Shown: piece by piece, positions 44,590 through 54,024 of the stretch | Layout: every line of letters starts with the position of its first letter | Numbering within the stretch: position 1 is the stretch's first letter | NCBI GenBank assembly: GCA_963775805.1 | Contig: CAVZKG010000005.1 | Location: 186,001 to 250,000 of the forward strand | Direction: 5' to 3' | DNA length: 64,000 bases | Source of the DNA: JAFAMB01 sp963775805 | GTDB lineage: Bacteria; Verrucomicrobiota; Verrucomicrobiia; Chthoniobacterales; JAFAMB01 | Program-made: the position numbers and the translations under genes | Notes under the pieces: generated by a model | Told to the model about the DNA's origin: nothing | Database searches by the model: none | Seen by the model: the letters and a program-made list of their open reading frames with translations, nothing else

Positions 44590-45363
44590 GTGAGCACTCC
44601 CCCCATCATCGAAGTTCGAAATCTGGTTCGCCGGTTTGGCCACGTGATCGCTCTGCGTGACGCAAATCTCGTCGCATGGCCGGGTGAAGTTTCGGCCATC
44701 GTGGGAGACAACGGGGCCGGCAAGTCAACACTCATCAAAATTCTCTCCGGTGCACTTCAACAGGATGAAGGAGAAATCCTGTTGGACGAAAGGCCGGTAC
44801 GAATTTCTTCCCCTCAAAAAGCGCGCGAACTTGGGATCGAGACGGTCTATCAGGACTTGGCTTTGGCGCCGTCGCTGGACGTTGCGTCCAATCTGTTTCT
44901 CGGTCGTGAGGTGCGTCGCCCAGGCATTCTGGGAGTGCTCGGATTTCTCGACGACACCGCAATGCGGCAAAGGGCGGAGCAAGAAATGCAGAAATTGCGC
45001 GTCGGGTTGGCTTCTGTCCGCCAGCCTGTACTTGCTCTTTCGGGGGGACAACGACAAGCGATCGCGGTCGCCCGCGCCACGGCGTGGGGAAAACGGATCA
45101 TCATCATGGATGAACCGACGGCGGCTTTAGGGATACGGGAGACGGACAAGGTCCTGCGGATGATCGAGCGAATCAAAGAATCCGGAATCGCGGTTATCAT
45201 GGTCAGCCACAGTCTGCCGGAAGTATTTGAAGTCGCGGACCGCATCACGATTTTGCGTCTAGGTCGCACCGTGCGCCAGATGACGAGAGGTGAAGCCGAT
45301 ATGAGTGAAGTTGTTGCGTTCATGACCGGTGCCTCGGGAGATCGAGCGATCGAAAGGGAATAG
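44590..45363 (+). CDS. Sugar ABC transporter ATPase (single-domain, Frc/Rbs type)
   Basis: A 257-residue ABC ATPase with Walker A GDNGAGKST, signature LSGGQRQA, Walker B IIIMDEPTAALG and the switch-His region VIMVSHSLPEV. Ribose-type RbsA proteins contain two such domains; this has only one, as in fructose-type FrcA. The GTG start lies about 85 bases after the predicted promoter. Permease and binding protein follow in order, giving a complete high-affinity importer. Confidence 0.9.
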   Translation: MSTPPIIEVRNLVRRFGHVIALRDANLVAWPGEVSAIVGDNGAGKSTLIKILSGALQQDEGEILLDERPVRISSPQKARELGIETVYQDLALAPSLDVASNLFLGREVRRPGILGVLGFLDDTAMRQRAEQEMQKLRVGLASVRQPVLALSGGQRQAIAVARATAWGKRIIIMDEPTAALGIRETDKVLRMIERIKESGIAVIMVSHSLPEVFEVADRITILRLGRTVRQMTRGEADMSEVVAFMTGASGDRAIERE

Positions 45364-45372
45364 CGAGGCCCC

Positions 45373-46479
45373 ATGCCAATAGCCAAATCGATTCGACCTC
45401 AAGGAGACCCCGGCTCACCGGAAGGCACCGTGTCGGCCGAAAATAAAGGCGGGACTAGAAAACACTCCGGATTTTTTCGGCGCTCCACTAGTCTTTACAT
45501 CCTTTTGGTCGAACTGGGATTGCTCGTCTTTTTCAGCATCATCAGTCCGAATTTTTTCAGCCGCGCGAATTTTACCAATGTCGCCTGGGATACTTCGGAG
45601 ACTCTTCTGCTCGCCATAGGACAGACCTTCGTAATCATCACGGCGGGGATCGATCTATCCGTCGGGACTGTCCTCATGTTGTCGGGCGTCACGACTTCCT
45701 GGATCATCACCCAGTTGGGTGGGACGCCGGCAGAGGTTGCAGGAGGACAATATCCTAATGCTCTCCTTGCGATCATGGTTGGAATGACCGGCGGGATTGG
45801 GGTGGGATTGATTGCCGGAGCGTTGAACGGAGTTTTGATTGCGCGCCTGCGACTGCCCCCTTTCATCGTAACACTTGGTACCTTCAGCATGGCCATGGGA
45901 TTCGGAGATCTCATCAGTTCTGGTGGTGCAGCCGGTCAACCAACGATACCGCCCGTTCCGGACGTATTCGCGAATACGATCGGCAACGGTAGTCTCTTCC
46001 TTGGGTTGCCGACATTGGTGATCGTTTCTGCAATTGCCGCGGTGCTGGCACATGTAATTCTCAAACACACATTATTCGGGCGCCGAACATTTGCAGTGGG
46101 AAGCAGCTTCGAGAGTTCGCGCTTGGCCGGGGTTCCGGTGATCAGTCAATTAGTGCTTGTCTATACATTTTCGGGCTTTATGGCGGGCGTAACGGCGATT
46201 TTTGACCTTGCCCGTTTCCACGTTACGGACATTCAGGGCCATAACCTCGACAATCTCAACGCAATCGCCGCTGTGGTGATCGGCGGCACCAGTCTGTTTG
46301 GTGGAAGCGGCTCAATTCCCGGAACTGTCATCGGAGCCTTTATTCCGGTCACTCTAAGCTACGGATTCAACGTGGTGGGCATCTCGTCGTTCTGGCAGTC
46401 GGTCGCGATTGGCGCAATTATCATCGCCGCTGTATTGATCGATCAACTTCGCCGTCGACAAATGGTTTCCATCACCTGA
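45373..46479 (+). CDS. Sugar ABC transporter permease (RbsC/FrcC type)
   Basis: A 368-residue inner-membrane protein with about 9-10 helices. Typical of this group are FVIITAGIDLSVGTVL, the LPPFIVTLGTF segment, and NAIAAVVIGGTSLFGGSGSI in the cytoplasmic coupling region. The first 35 residues are polar and cytoplasmic. It starts 9 bases after the ATPase gene. It forms the membrane channel of the importer. Confidence 0.9.
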   Translation: MPIAKSIRPQGDPGSPEGTVSAENKGGTRKHSGFFRRSTSLYILLVELGLLVFFSIISPNFFSRANFTNVAWDTSETLLLAIGQTFVIITAGIDLSVGTVLMLSGVTTSWIITQLGGTPAEVAGGQYPNALLAIMVGMTGGIGVGLIAGALNGVLIARLRLPPFIVTLGTFSMAMGFGDLISSGGAAGQPTIPPVPDVFANTIGNGSLFLGLPTLVIVSAIAAVLAHVILKHTLFGRRTFAVGSSFESSRLAGVPVISQLVLVYTFSGFMAGVTAIFDLARFHVTDIQGHNLDNLNAIAAVVIGGTSLFGGSGSIPGTVIGAFIPVTLSYGFNVVGISSFWQSVAIGAIIIAAVLIDQLRRRQMVSIT

Positions 46480-46579
46480 ACGATTGATCGCCGTTTAATA
46501 AAACGAATTACAATACTAAGCCAACAGTTTTTGATCCTCTCTCGTTAACCAACCCCCCAGTAATAATACTGCTATCCCT

Positions 46580-47557
46580 ATGCATATAGCCATCAATCCT
46601 AACTTAGCCAGAAAGGCTCTTTCTGTCGGCCTGTTCCTGGCGACGGTCTCCATTCTACCAGCGGAAACATCGACGAACGGCAAACAGTACAACATCGTTT
46701 ACATCGCTGGTATCGCCTCTGACCCGTACTATATCGCGCTCAATCGCGGTGCTCAGGCCGAAGCGCAAAAGCAAGGCGCGACCGTTCAGTTCAGTGGTTC
46801 GCCAAGTGCCTTTAGTCCCGCAACCCAGATCCCGTATCTGAACGCGGCTATTGCAAAAAAGCCTGATTTGATTCTTATCGCCCCGACGGACACCGTTGCG
46901 ATGCAACAACCGATTCAAGCTGCTGTGAATGCGGGTATCCCCGTGATTTTGGTCGACACCACGTTGAAAGATCCCTCGATTGCCGTGACGAGTATCGGAT
47001 TCGACAATGTCACCGGAGGCCAGCAGGCCGCTGATGGGCTTGCGAAAGTGATCGGAGGCAAAGGAAAAGTCGCCGTCGTCAGTACAACTCTCGGCACAAG
47101 TACCGGAGATGATCGTGTGCGCGGGTTTAGCGAGCAGATTAAAAGCAAATACCCTGATATAACCAACGTAGGGACATTTTACACGGGGGATGATACGACC
47201 AAGGCTGCGACGGTTCTAAAGAGTCTGCTGACTTCGCATCCCGATTTGGCCGGCGTTTTTACAATTAACGGAATTGTAGGCGACGGAGTAACAATAGCGG
47301 CCAAGGAAGCCGGGGCTGAGAAAAAGTTACAACTGGTCGAATACGGGTCCAGCGCCTCACAGGTTCAGGGGGTACAGAACGGAGTGGTCACTGCTCTGAT
47401 TGGACCTTCTCCGTACACCATTGGGCAATTGGCAGTTCAATACGGAATTCAGTTTTTAAACGGAAAAAAGGATTTTGAGAAACATTACGACACGCCGCAA
47501 GGCATATTGACGAAAGACAACGTGGATGATCCAAAAAACAAAATCTTCGAGTACTAG
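46580..47557 (+). CDS. Periplasmic sugar-binding protein (RbsB-like)
   Basis: A 325-residue binding protein with a signal peptide (KALSVGLFLATVSILPAET) and two Rossmann-like lobes: IVYIAGIASDPYYIALNRGA, PDLILIAPTDTVAM, GIPVILVDTTL, GGQQAADGLAKVIGG and GVFTINGIVGDG. It delivers a pentose- or hexose-like ligand to the permease, which is encoded about 100 bases upstream. Contrast it with the two signal-less binding-protein-like genes in the same locus. Confidence 0.9.
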   Translation: MHIAINPNLARKALSVGLFLATVSILPAETSTNGKQYNIVYIAGIASDPYYIALNRGAQAEAQKQGATVQFSGSPSAFSPATQIPYLNAAIAKKPDLILIAPTDTVAMQQPIQAAVNAGIPVILVDTTLKDPSIAVTSIGFDNVTGGQQAADGLAKVIGGKGKVAVVSTTLGTSTGDDRVRGFSEQIKSKYPDITNVGTFYTGDDTTKAATVLKSLLTSHPDLAGVFTINGIVGDGVTIAAKEAGAEKKLQLVEYGSSASQVQGVQNGVVTALIGPSPYTIGQLAVQYGIQFLNGKKDFEKHYDTPQGILTKDNVDDPKNKIFEY

Positions 47558-47665
47558 CATTGGACCTAAGTACCGAGCGGACATTTTCGGAGAGCTTATT
47601 TCCACCTCAATGAGAGTCTTGAAGGCAAGGAGATCCTTCGTGGCAACACCTCTGGCTATAGCTGT

Positions 47666-48433
47666 GTGGGTACGCGTTTAAAGGGCAAAGTTGCCATTGT
47701 AACGGGGGCGTCATCCGGGATTGGAGCGGCAATCGCCACACTGTTTGCGAGCGAGGGGGCTCAAGTGACGATTGCCGATATAGATGATATCGGAGCGAAC
47801 GAGATTGTATCAAAAATTGGCGCTGAAGAAATCGTTTGCTATTTGCATACGGATGTTAGCAATGAACTGCAGGTCCAGGCTCTGGTGGAGGAAACGATCA
47901 GGCGATTCGGCGCGATCGACATCCTGGTCAACAATGCTGCGATCGTTCTCTTTAAACGTCTGATAGAGACTGAGCCGGCGGAGTGGGACAAGGTTATCGC
48001 GACCAATTTGCGAAGTGTTTATTTGTGTTCGCGATACGTGATTCCGCACATGATCCGAAAGGGAAGCGGCGCGATTGTAAACATTTCGTCCGCGCGGGCA
48101 ATTGCGACGACCCCATTGGTAGCAAGCTATGATGCCAGCAAAGGGGCGATCGTCTCTTTGACGCGGAGTTTGGCATTGGAATACGCGGAAAATGGCATAC
48201 GGGTAAATTGCGTGCTTCCAGGCGCTATCGATACGCCTGTGTTTCGAGCGAATTTGCGAGCGGAGGGCAATGAAGAGGATCGGTACCGTTCCACCATGGA
48301 ACACATTCCCATCAAACGAGTGGGACTCCCAATCGATATCGCGCGGACTGTGTTGTTTCTGGCAAGCGACGAATCGAGTTACGCGACGGGTGCCCCGTTT
48401 TTGATAGACGGAGGTTTGCTCGCACAAGCCTAA
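47666..48433 (+). CDS. Short-chain dehydrogenase/reductase
   Basis: A 255-residue SDR with the cofactor loop TGASSGIGAAIA, NNAAIV, the catalytic Ser in IVNISSARAIA and Tyr/Lys in YDASKGAIVSLT. The acidic residue after strand 2 (TIADIDD) points to NAD rather than NADP. GTG start, no clear ribosome site. Within the operon it probably oxidises the imported sugar or a hydroxyacyl intermediate, and it precedes the CoA-transferase by 12 bases. Confidence 0.85.
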   Translation: MGTRLKGKVAIVTGASSGIGAAIATLFASEGAQVTIADIDDIGANEIVSKIGAEEIVCYLHTDVSNELQVQALVEETIRRFGAIDILVNNAAIVLFKRLIETEPAEWDKVIATNLRSVYLCSRYVIPHMIRKGSGAIVNISSARAIATTPLVASYDASKGAIVSLTRSLALEYAENGIRVNCVLPGAIDTPVFRANLRAEGNEEDRYRSTMEHIPIKRVGLPIDIARTVLFLASDESSYATGAPFLIDGGLLAQA

Positions 48434-48445
48434 AGAGAATTAACA

Positions 48446-49633
48446 ATGAAAGACGCATTAGCAGGTATCAGGATATTGGATTTTTCTCAGATGATGATGG
48501 GTCCATGGGCCACCCAGCTTCTCGGGGATCTGGGAGCCGATGTCATCAAGGTTGAAAGGCCCGGAAGTGGGGAGTGGGAACGGGGATTGGCCGCCATGGG
48601 CAAATTCCTCAATGGCGAAAGCCCATTTTTCCTTTCGATGAATCGGAATAAGCGCAGCTTAACGGTGGATCTTAAGCACACAGAGGCGCGCCAGATCATT
48701 CATAACCTGGTCAAAACCGCGGATGTCGTCGTAGAAAACTTTCGACCTGGAGTCATGGACCGTCTTGGATTTGGTTTCGAGAAGCTATCCGAATTGAATG
48801 AGCGATTGATTTACTGCTCCGCAAGCGGTTATGGCTCGCGCGGCCCTTATGTGAAGCGGCCGGGACAAGATTTGCTGATCCAGGCGATGAGCGGTTTGGC
48901 CGCCAATACGGGACGTGCCACAGAACCGCCTACGCCGATAGCGACCTCGATTTGTGATGCGATGGCCGCGATGATGGTGGCCTGCGGTATTCTGGCGGCC
49001 CTGCAGGCGCGGACTCACACGGGGAAAGGCCAGAAAGTAGAAGTCGATCTGCTAAGCACCGCCATTGCTGCCCAGTGCCAGGAGGCTGTTGTGCACCTCA
49101 ACAATTGGCCGCGTTGGCAACGTAGTGCTGCCGGAATCGCACAGCCGTGGATCGGAGCGCCCTATGGTGTTTATCCGACCAGCGATGGGCATCTTGCGCT
49201 TGCAATGAATTCCCTTGGCGTTCTCGGTGAACTGCTGGATCTGCCGGATGTTGCTTCCTATGAAGGCAATCCTCAAGGAGCTTTCAACGACCGGGACACA
49301 ATCAAGAAACGTCTCGAAGGACGGCTCGCAACTCGAACCACTAATGAATGGCTCGAACTCTTGGCTAAGCGTGATGTCTGGTGTGCTCCGGTTAATGATT
49401 TCGAAAGCCTGTTCAACGATCCGCAGGTACAAGCCGCCGAAATAGTGACGACCGTGGACCAGCCGAAATCCGGTCCTCTCAAAGTGATCCGTACGCCAAT
49501 TTCCATGAGCGCGACTCCGCCGAGCATTCGTCGGCCAAATCCCGCGGTCGGCGAACACAATCAAGAAATCTTGCGTGAACTCGGGTATCAAGATGCAGAG
49601 ATTTCTGAGCTCGAACGGGAAGGGGTTTTGTGA
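48446..49633 (+). CDS. Family III CoA-transferase (CaiB/BaiF type)
   Basis: A 395-residue family III CoA-transferase. The opening GIRILDFSQMMMGPWATQLLGDLGADVIKVE, RNKRSLTVDLK, VVVENFRPGVMDRLG and CSASGYGSRGP are all typical. The catalytic Asp is expected in SICDAMAAM, at the usual place. It moves CoA between acids through an aspartyl-CoA anhydride. Pairing with an enoyl-CoA hydratase suggests that a carboxylic acid is activated as a CoA ester, unusual inside a sugar-import operon. Confidence 0.9.
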   Translation: MKDALAGIRILDFSQMMMGPWATQLLGDLGADVIKVERPGSGEWERGLAAMGKFLNGESPFFLSMNRNKRSLTVDLKHTEARQIIHNLVKTADVVVENFRPGVMDRLGFGFEKLSELNERLIYCSASGYGSRGPYVKRPGQDLLIQAMSGLAANTGRATEPPTPIATSICDAMAAMMVACGILAALQARTHTGKGQKVEVDLLSTAIAAQCQEAVVHLNNWPRWQRSAAGIAQPWIGAPYGVYPTSDGHLALAMNSLGVLGELLDLPDVASYEGNPQGAFNDRDTIKKRLEGRLATRTTNEWLELLAKRDVWCAPVNDFESLFNDPQVQAAEIVTTVDQPKSGPLKVIRTPISMSATPPSIRRPNPAVGEHNQEILRELGYQDAEISELEREGVL

Positions 49634-50412
49634 TGAACAGCGATCTCGTTGTCTTCGAACGAAAAGGGGCTGCAGCTATCCTTCGTCTCAATCGCGAGAA
49701 GAAATTGAACGCGTTGAACAGAGTCATCTTTGACGCTCTCACGACTCATCTCGACGACGTTGCCCGCGATGATTCCTGCTCATTCGTGATTCTGACCGGT
49801 ACAGGTAGAGCGTTTTGTGCGGGCGCAGACATAGGAGAATATTGGAATGGTAGTCTTGGCGACTTTCGGGAATTTCAAGATCGTGGACGTCGACTGAATG
49901 CGCAGATTGAAAAGAGCCCCAAACCGGTGATCGCAGCGGTGAACGGATTCGCCTTTGGCGGCGGCTTCGAATTAGCCTTGGTTTGTGATTTAATTGTCGC
50001 CAGTGAACGGGCCCAATTTGGATTGCCGGAGCCGACATTAGGACTGGTACCTGGCGGAGGAGGAACCCAACGTTTGCCGCGAATGATTGGGAAAAACCGA
50101 GCAAACGAGATCCTTTTGACCGGACGTCGGTTGACTGCTCAGGAAGCACACGAATGGGGAATAGTGAACGCTGTGGCAACGGCGGATGACGAAGTGCGCG
50201 TGGCGCTTGAGCTCGGCGAGAAAATTGCCCGGCAGGCGCCACTTGCGATTCAAGCGTTAAAGCGGCTCGTGAATGAGGGGTTGAATGCGCCGTTAGAGAC
50301 AGCTCTTTCCTATGAACAACAAACGTTGCTTTCGCTGTACTCCACCGCAGATGGCCAGGAGGGGATTTCGGCATTCATGGGGAAGCGAGCTCCAAATTTT
50401 CAAGGGAAGTAA
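49633..50412 (+). CDS. Enoyl-CoA hydratase/isomerase (crotonase family)
   Basis: A 259-residue crotonase. The oxyanion-hole segments are FCAGADIGEYW and NGFAFGGGFELALVCD, and the two catalytic glutamates are present (the Glu of GGGFEL and that of LPEPTLGLVPGGGGTQRL), so hydration of a 2-enoyl-CoA is expected. The start is coupled to the previous stop (TGATG); a GTG one codon earlier is possible. Confidence 0.88.
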   Translation: MNSDLVVFERKGAAAILRLNREKKLNALNRVIFDALTTHLDDVARDDSCSFVILTGTGRAFCAGADIGEYWNGSLGDFREFQDRGRRLNAQIEKSPKPVIAAVNGFAFGGGFELALVCDLIVASERAQFGLPEPTLGLVPGGGGTQRLPRMIGKNRANEILLTGRRLTAQEAHEWGIVNAVATADDEVRVALELGEKIARQAPLAIQALKRLVNEGLNAPLETALSYEQQTLLSLYSTADGQEGISAFMGKRAPNFQGK

Positions 50413-50457
50413 TGCGATTCACGGCACCAACTTTAGAATCCGTTTGGCTGTGAAAGC

Positions 50458-51621
50458 GTGCGGATTTCCAAGAACGAGGAGATGATCGAACTGCGAGGCA
50501 TTACTTGGGATCATCCACGCGGCGTTGCGCCTTTGCTGGCGACGGCGTCCGCATTTTCCGGCATTCACGCGAACGTTGAGATTCAATGGCGAACACGTTC
50601 ACTTGCCGCATTCGGTGAACAGTCCATTGAGCGCCTTGCTCCGAGTTACGATCTACTCGTGATCGATCACCCATTCGTCGGTACTGCGGCGCGCACAAGA
50701 TGTCTCCTTCCACTTGATGAGTACTTGCCTGCGAAGTTTTTGGAAGAGCAACGCCTGCAGAGCGTCGGTCCGAGCTATGGGAGTTATACCTATGACGGTC
50801 ATCAGTGGGCTGTAGCGGTTGATGTTGCTGCGCACGTCAGCGCGCATCGGGCTGATTTATTGAAACCAAGCAAGTCCACGGTGCCGCGGACCTGGGATGC
50901 AGTTTTCGAGCTCGCGGCTCGTGTACCGGTTGCGATGCCTCTGAACCCGATTGGCTGTATCGATAGTTTTCTGACACTTTGCGCGAATATCGGTGAACAG
51001 CCTGGCCGGCAGAAAGATTATCTAGTGAGCCGAAAAACAGCGGCCAGTGCGCTCTCATTTTTGAGAAAACTGGTTCCACTCGTTCTCGAGGACTCTTTCG
51101 TATTTGACCCTCCCCGATTACTTGATCGAATGTCGACGACTGACGAAATAGCCTATTGCCCTTTGCTTTTCGGTTATTCGAATTATGCCCGCACCGGGGG
51201 TGCGCAGTCCGTTTGCCATTTTACCAATATTCCAGGCGCTACAAAAACCTCCGGCTCACGTGGAGCGCTTCTGGGAGGAGCTGGCTTGGCTTTGTCGGCA
51301 TCCTGCAAAGCCATCGATTCGGCGTGTGAGTATTTGCGATGGGTGAGCGGGCCAGATTGCCAGACTTCTCTTTATTTCGATTCGGGTGGGCAACCTGGGA
51401 ATCGGCTTGCGTGGCTAAATGCGAGAGTGAATGCCGCGGCGAACTCCTTTTTCCTGGATACATTGGAAACACTCGATGGGGCCTATGTCCGACCGAGATA
51501 TCATGGCTTTGTTCCGATACACGATCGCGCCGGATTACTTATACATCAGCATCTCCGCAACAGAACAAATGAGGAAGAGGTTCTGAACCAGATCGACGCG
51601 TTGTATTTAAATGGCGGGTAA
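50458..51621 (+). CDS. Extracellular-solute-binding-like protein without signal peptide
   Basis: A 387-residue type-II binding-protein fold (family 1 style), beginning IELRGITWDHPRGVAPLLATA. It has a ligand-cleft stretch YDLLVIDHPFVGTAA, WAVAVDVAAHVSAHR, WDAVFELAA and ACEYLRWVSGP. No signal peptide or lipobox precedes it, so it should stay in the cytoplasm. Similar proteins are known beside CoA-ester catabolic genes; their role is unclear and could be ligand sensing. It starts with GTG 45 bases after the hydratase and is the last gene of the rightward operon. Confidence 0.7.
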   Translation: MRISKNEEMIELRGITWDHPRGVAPLLATASAFSGIHANVEIQWRTRSLAAFGEQSIERLAPSYDLLVIDHPFVGTAARTRCLLPLDEYLPAKFLEEQRLQSVGPSYGSYTYDGHQWAVAVDVAAHVSAHRADLLKPSKSTVPRTWDAVFELAARVPVAMPLNPIGCIDSFLTLCANIGEQPGRQKDYLVSRKTAASALSFLRKLVPLVLEDSFVFDPPRLLDRMSTTDEIAYCPLLFGYSNYARTGGAQSVCHFTNIPGATKTSGSRGALLGGAGLALSASCKAIDSACEYLRWVSGPDCQTSLYFDSGGQPGNRLAWLNARVNAAANSFFLDTLETLDGAYVRPRYHGFVPIHDRAGLLIHQHLRNRTNEEEVLNQIDALYLNGG

Positions 51622-51698
51622 GCGGCATCGCCGCTATTCTTGGATCCATCCTGGGACGATTCATCTCGCCAACCATTGAAATAAAGCCCTCAACCGGT

Positions 51699-52958
51699 TT
51701 ACCTATCGAAAACGATCGCACCGGAATCTTCAATCGCCAGCAATCGATTATATTTCGCCAGGCGCTCGGATTGTGTGATTGAACCGACTTTGATAAAATC
51801 TCCTGCCCAACCGGTTGCAAGATCCGCGAGCCAGTTGTCTTCGGTTTCGCCGCTGCGCGCGCTGACGGAAATTTTCCAGCCAGCCTTCCTGGCGAGAAGA
51901 TTGGCATCTCTGGCTTCGGTGAGAGTGCCTATCTGATTCACTTTGAGCAGCAATGCGTTGGCGGCTTTCAACTGGATCGCCTGTTCTATACGGTCCGGGT
52001 TTGTACAAGTCAGGTCGTCAGCCAACGTTAGTGTCTGCTCACCTAGCTCTAGGCAGAGCTCCGGCCAATGGGCCCAGTCGTCCTCGCCCAATCCGTCTTC
52101 GATGCTTATGAGTGGAAAATTAGTCTGCCATGTCCGCAAGAGGCTGATCATCTCGTCGGGGGTTAAGGTCTTGTCGTCTAATCGGTAGTTGCCATCGGGT
52201 TGAACGAAATGACTCGCCGCCACATCCACCGCCAGATTCAACTCCCTGCCCAATTCGTACCCAGCCAATTCGATCGATTCCGCTGCTAATTCGAGCATTT
52301 CGAGGCTCGAAGAAAAAGGAGGCGCCAAACCGCCCTCGTCAGCCGTTAGTGCCCGAGCATTGTATCGCTTCGCGATGATCTCCGCCGCGCTCTGGTAAAT
52401 CTCGTAGATCATCGCCAAACTGTCCGAGACCGATGTTCCGGATGCCGGGACGAGGAGTACATCCTGAATTGCAACCTGGCCAAATGCGTGCTTGCCGCCG
52501 CTGAAAAGGTTAACAGAAAGCCGTGGAAGCGCAGGCTTTCTATCTGGTACCAATTGCCCAAAGTAATCGTAAAGCTCTACTGCTTGATAGGCGGCCAGTG
52601 CGCGGGCAAAAGCGAGAGAGCATGCGAGGAGGGTGTTCGCGCCAAGTCGCGCCTTGTCCGCCGTGCCGTCGAGCCTGCACAAGGCGCGATCGAACTCTTC
52701 TTGGTCCTCAAATTCTCGGCCGACGAAAGCGCCTGCGATCGGGCCTCGGATGATCGCGGCAGCTTTCCGGCATCCAAGACCGCGGTATCGCTTGTCGTGA
52801 TCTCGAAGCTCTTTCGCTTCCGCTTTCCCGGTCGAAGCTCCGGAAGGAATCGAAACAGTTCCCGTAACATTTTCCTCCAGCCTGACCGTTGCAGACAACG
52901 TAGGGCGCCCGCGACTATCGAGAATTTCAACGGCATGAAAATCTGTTATTTTAATCAT
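51699..52958 (-). CDS. Divergent enolase paralogue with altered active site
   Basis: A 419-residue enolase-family protein: DSRGRPT, PSGASTG, SGGKHA (H157), DEGGLAP (E208), metal ligands D245, E287 and D315, and lysines K339 and K390 are all in place. Two positions differ from glycolytic enolase: the ring S-H-R-S-G-E-T-E-D reads SARSGETED, so the active-site His is Ala367, and I-Q-E-F is IQDV, so the second Glu is Asp166. The fold and metal site are kept, but the natural 2-phosphoglycerate reaction should be impaired or altered. It overlaps the kinase gene by 8 bases in an HPr-kinase-enolase operon. A true glycolytic enolase is probably encoded elsewhere. Confidence 0.8.
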   Translation of the reverse strand: MIKITDFHAVEILDSRGRPTLSATVRLEENVTGTVSIPSGASTGKAEAKELRDHDKRYRGLGCRKAAAIIRGPIAGAFVGREFEDQEEFDRALCRLDGTADKARLGANTLLACSLAFARALAAYQAVELYDYFGQLVPDRKPALPRLSVNLFSGGKHAFGQVAIQDVLLVPASGTSVSDSLAMIYEIYQSAAEIIAKRYNARALTADEGGLAPPFSSSLEMLELAAESIELAGYELGRELNLAVDVAASHFVQPDGNYRLDDKTLTPDEMISLLRTWQTNFPLISIEDGLGEDDWAHWPELCLELGEQTLTLADDLTCTNPDRIEQAIQLKAANALLLKVNQIGTLTEARDANLLARKAGWKISVSARSGETEDNWLADLATGWAGDFIKVGSITQSERLAKYNRLLAIEDSGAIVFDR

Positions 52959-54006
52959 CCCTATAATGTTCAGATATGTCTGATATCTGGACTCTTTGTA
53001 TGAAGCTGGAGATCAGATCGTCGATACTTGAGTGATTTTCGGCCATCATTTGAATCACGACATGTTTTTGAATCACGCGCTCGCTGGGTCGGAGATACTC
53101 GAGTGGCGAGCGTCCGCAGACTCTAGCCAAAAGCGCTGCCAGAGTGTGCATCGGTGCGCGAGCGACAAGATCTTCGAACCATGGCATATTTTGCACCTCT
53201 TTCTGGTACACATTCCAGAAGAGACGCGCGCCCTCTTCCAACCGCTGACGGAGATCCGGCAAATGGTGCGCTTTACTTAGGAAATGGGTGAGACTGAAGC
53301 CGATGTCGAATGCCGGATCTCCGAAATGCAGAACTTCATGGTCGAGCAGAACGAGACTCCCGCCATGAATCAGGACATTTTTGGGGCTTGCGTCTCCGTG
53401 AACCAAAGCATGCGATCGGCTAAGAGTCGAACGGACCAACTCGCGCAGGAAAGATGTCGCTTCCGGCACGACCTCTGCCGTCCGTTCGTAATACGGTTCA
53501 AGGCGCAAAGTCTGAAAGAATCGCGTTGTAGCGAACAGTCTTGAAAACTCATGAACCGCCTGTGTACTGCCACGGTGAATCGATCCGACGATCTCCGCAA
53601 ATTTTCGGAAATGGTCCGGATCGATGTATCCGGCGAGCAGATGTTCTTTCCAGTTTTCGTGGGGCTTGGGGACAGCCATCATCGCGATGAGGTTCTGATC
53701 GGGATCTTCGAAAATCAACGGCGTGATTGAACCTTCGGGTGCTATACGAGGCAAGTGCCGAAGGCCAGCCGCTTCCACTTGGATCCGAGCTGGATCGCTG
53801 AACCAGTCCGATTGGACTCTCAATTTCGACAACGCCTGCTTGATCACCCAGGATTCGCCCGCGCACCGAATCAATAGAACTGTTTTATTAGAAACGCCTC
53901 CGCGCAGAATTTCGATTCGAGGTGTTTCGTTCGTGGGGATTCGATGGGCGTTGCGAAGATAAGCGATTAACTCATCGAATTTTTCGACGTCAATCATGGC
54001 GCTCAA
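52951..54006 (-). CDS. APH/choline-kinase-fold phosphotransferase
   Basis: A 351-residue small-molecule kinase. The nucleotide loop is LRGGVSNKTVLL with a Lys in WVIKQAL, the catalytic loop is LVHGDASPKNVLI and the metal Asp/His site LLDHEVLHFGDPAFDIG. It resembles aminoglycoside-, choline- or methylthioribose-kinase families; the substrate is unknown. It follows HPr by 18 bases and its end overlaps the enolase-like gene, so it may make the phosphorylated substrate for it. An in-frame ATG at codon 4 is an alternative start. Confidence 0.8.
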   Translation of the reverse strand: MSAMIDVEKFDELIAYLRNAHRIPTNETPRIEILRGGVSNKTVLLIRCAGESWVIKQALSKLRVQSDWFSDPARIQVEAAGLRHLPRIAPEGSITPLIFEDPDQNLIAMMAVPKPHENWKEHLLAGYIDPDHFRKFAEIVGSIHRGSTQAVHEFSRLFATTRFFQTLRLEPYYERTAEVVPEATSFLRELVRSTLSRSHALVHGDASPKNVLIHGGSLVLLDHEVLHFGDPAFDIGFSLTHFLSKAHHLPDLRQRLEEGARLFWNVYQKEVQNMPWFEDLVARAPMHTLAALLARVCGRSPLEYLRPSERVIQKHVVIQMMAENHSSIDDLISSFIQRVQISDISEHYRDD

Positions 54007-54024
54007 CTTAAGCGGAAGGACTGA

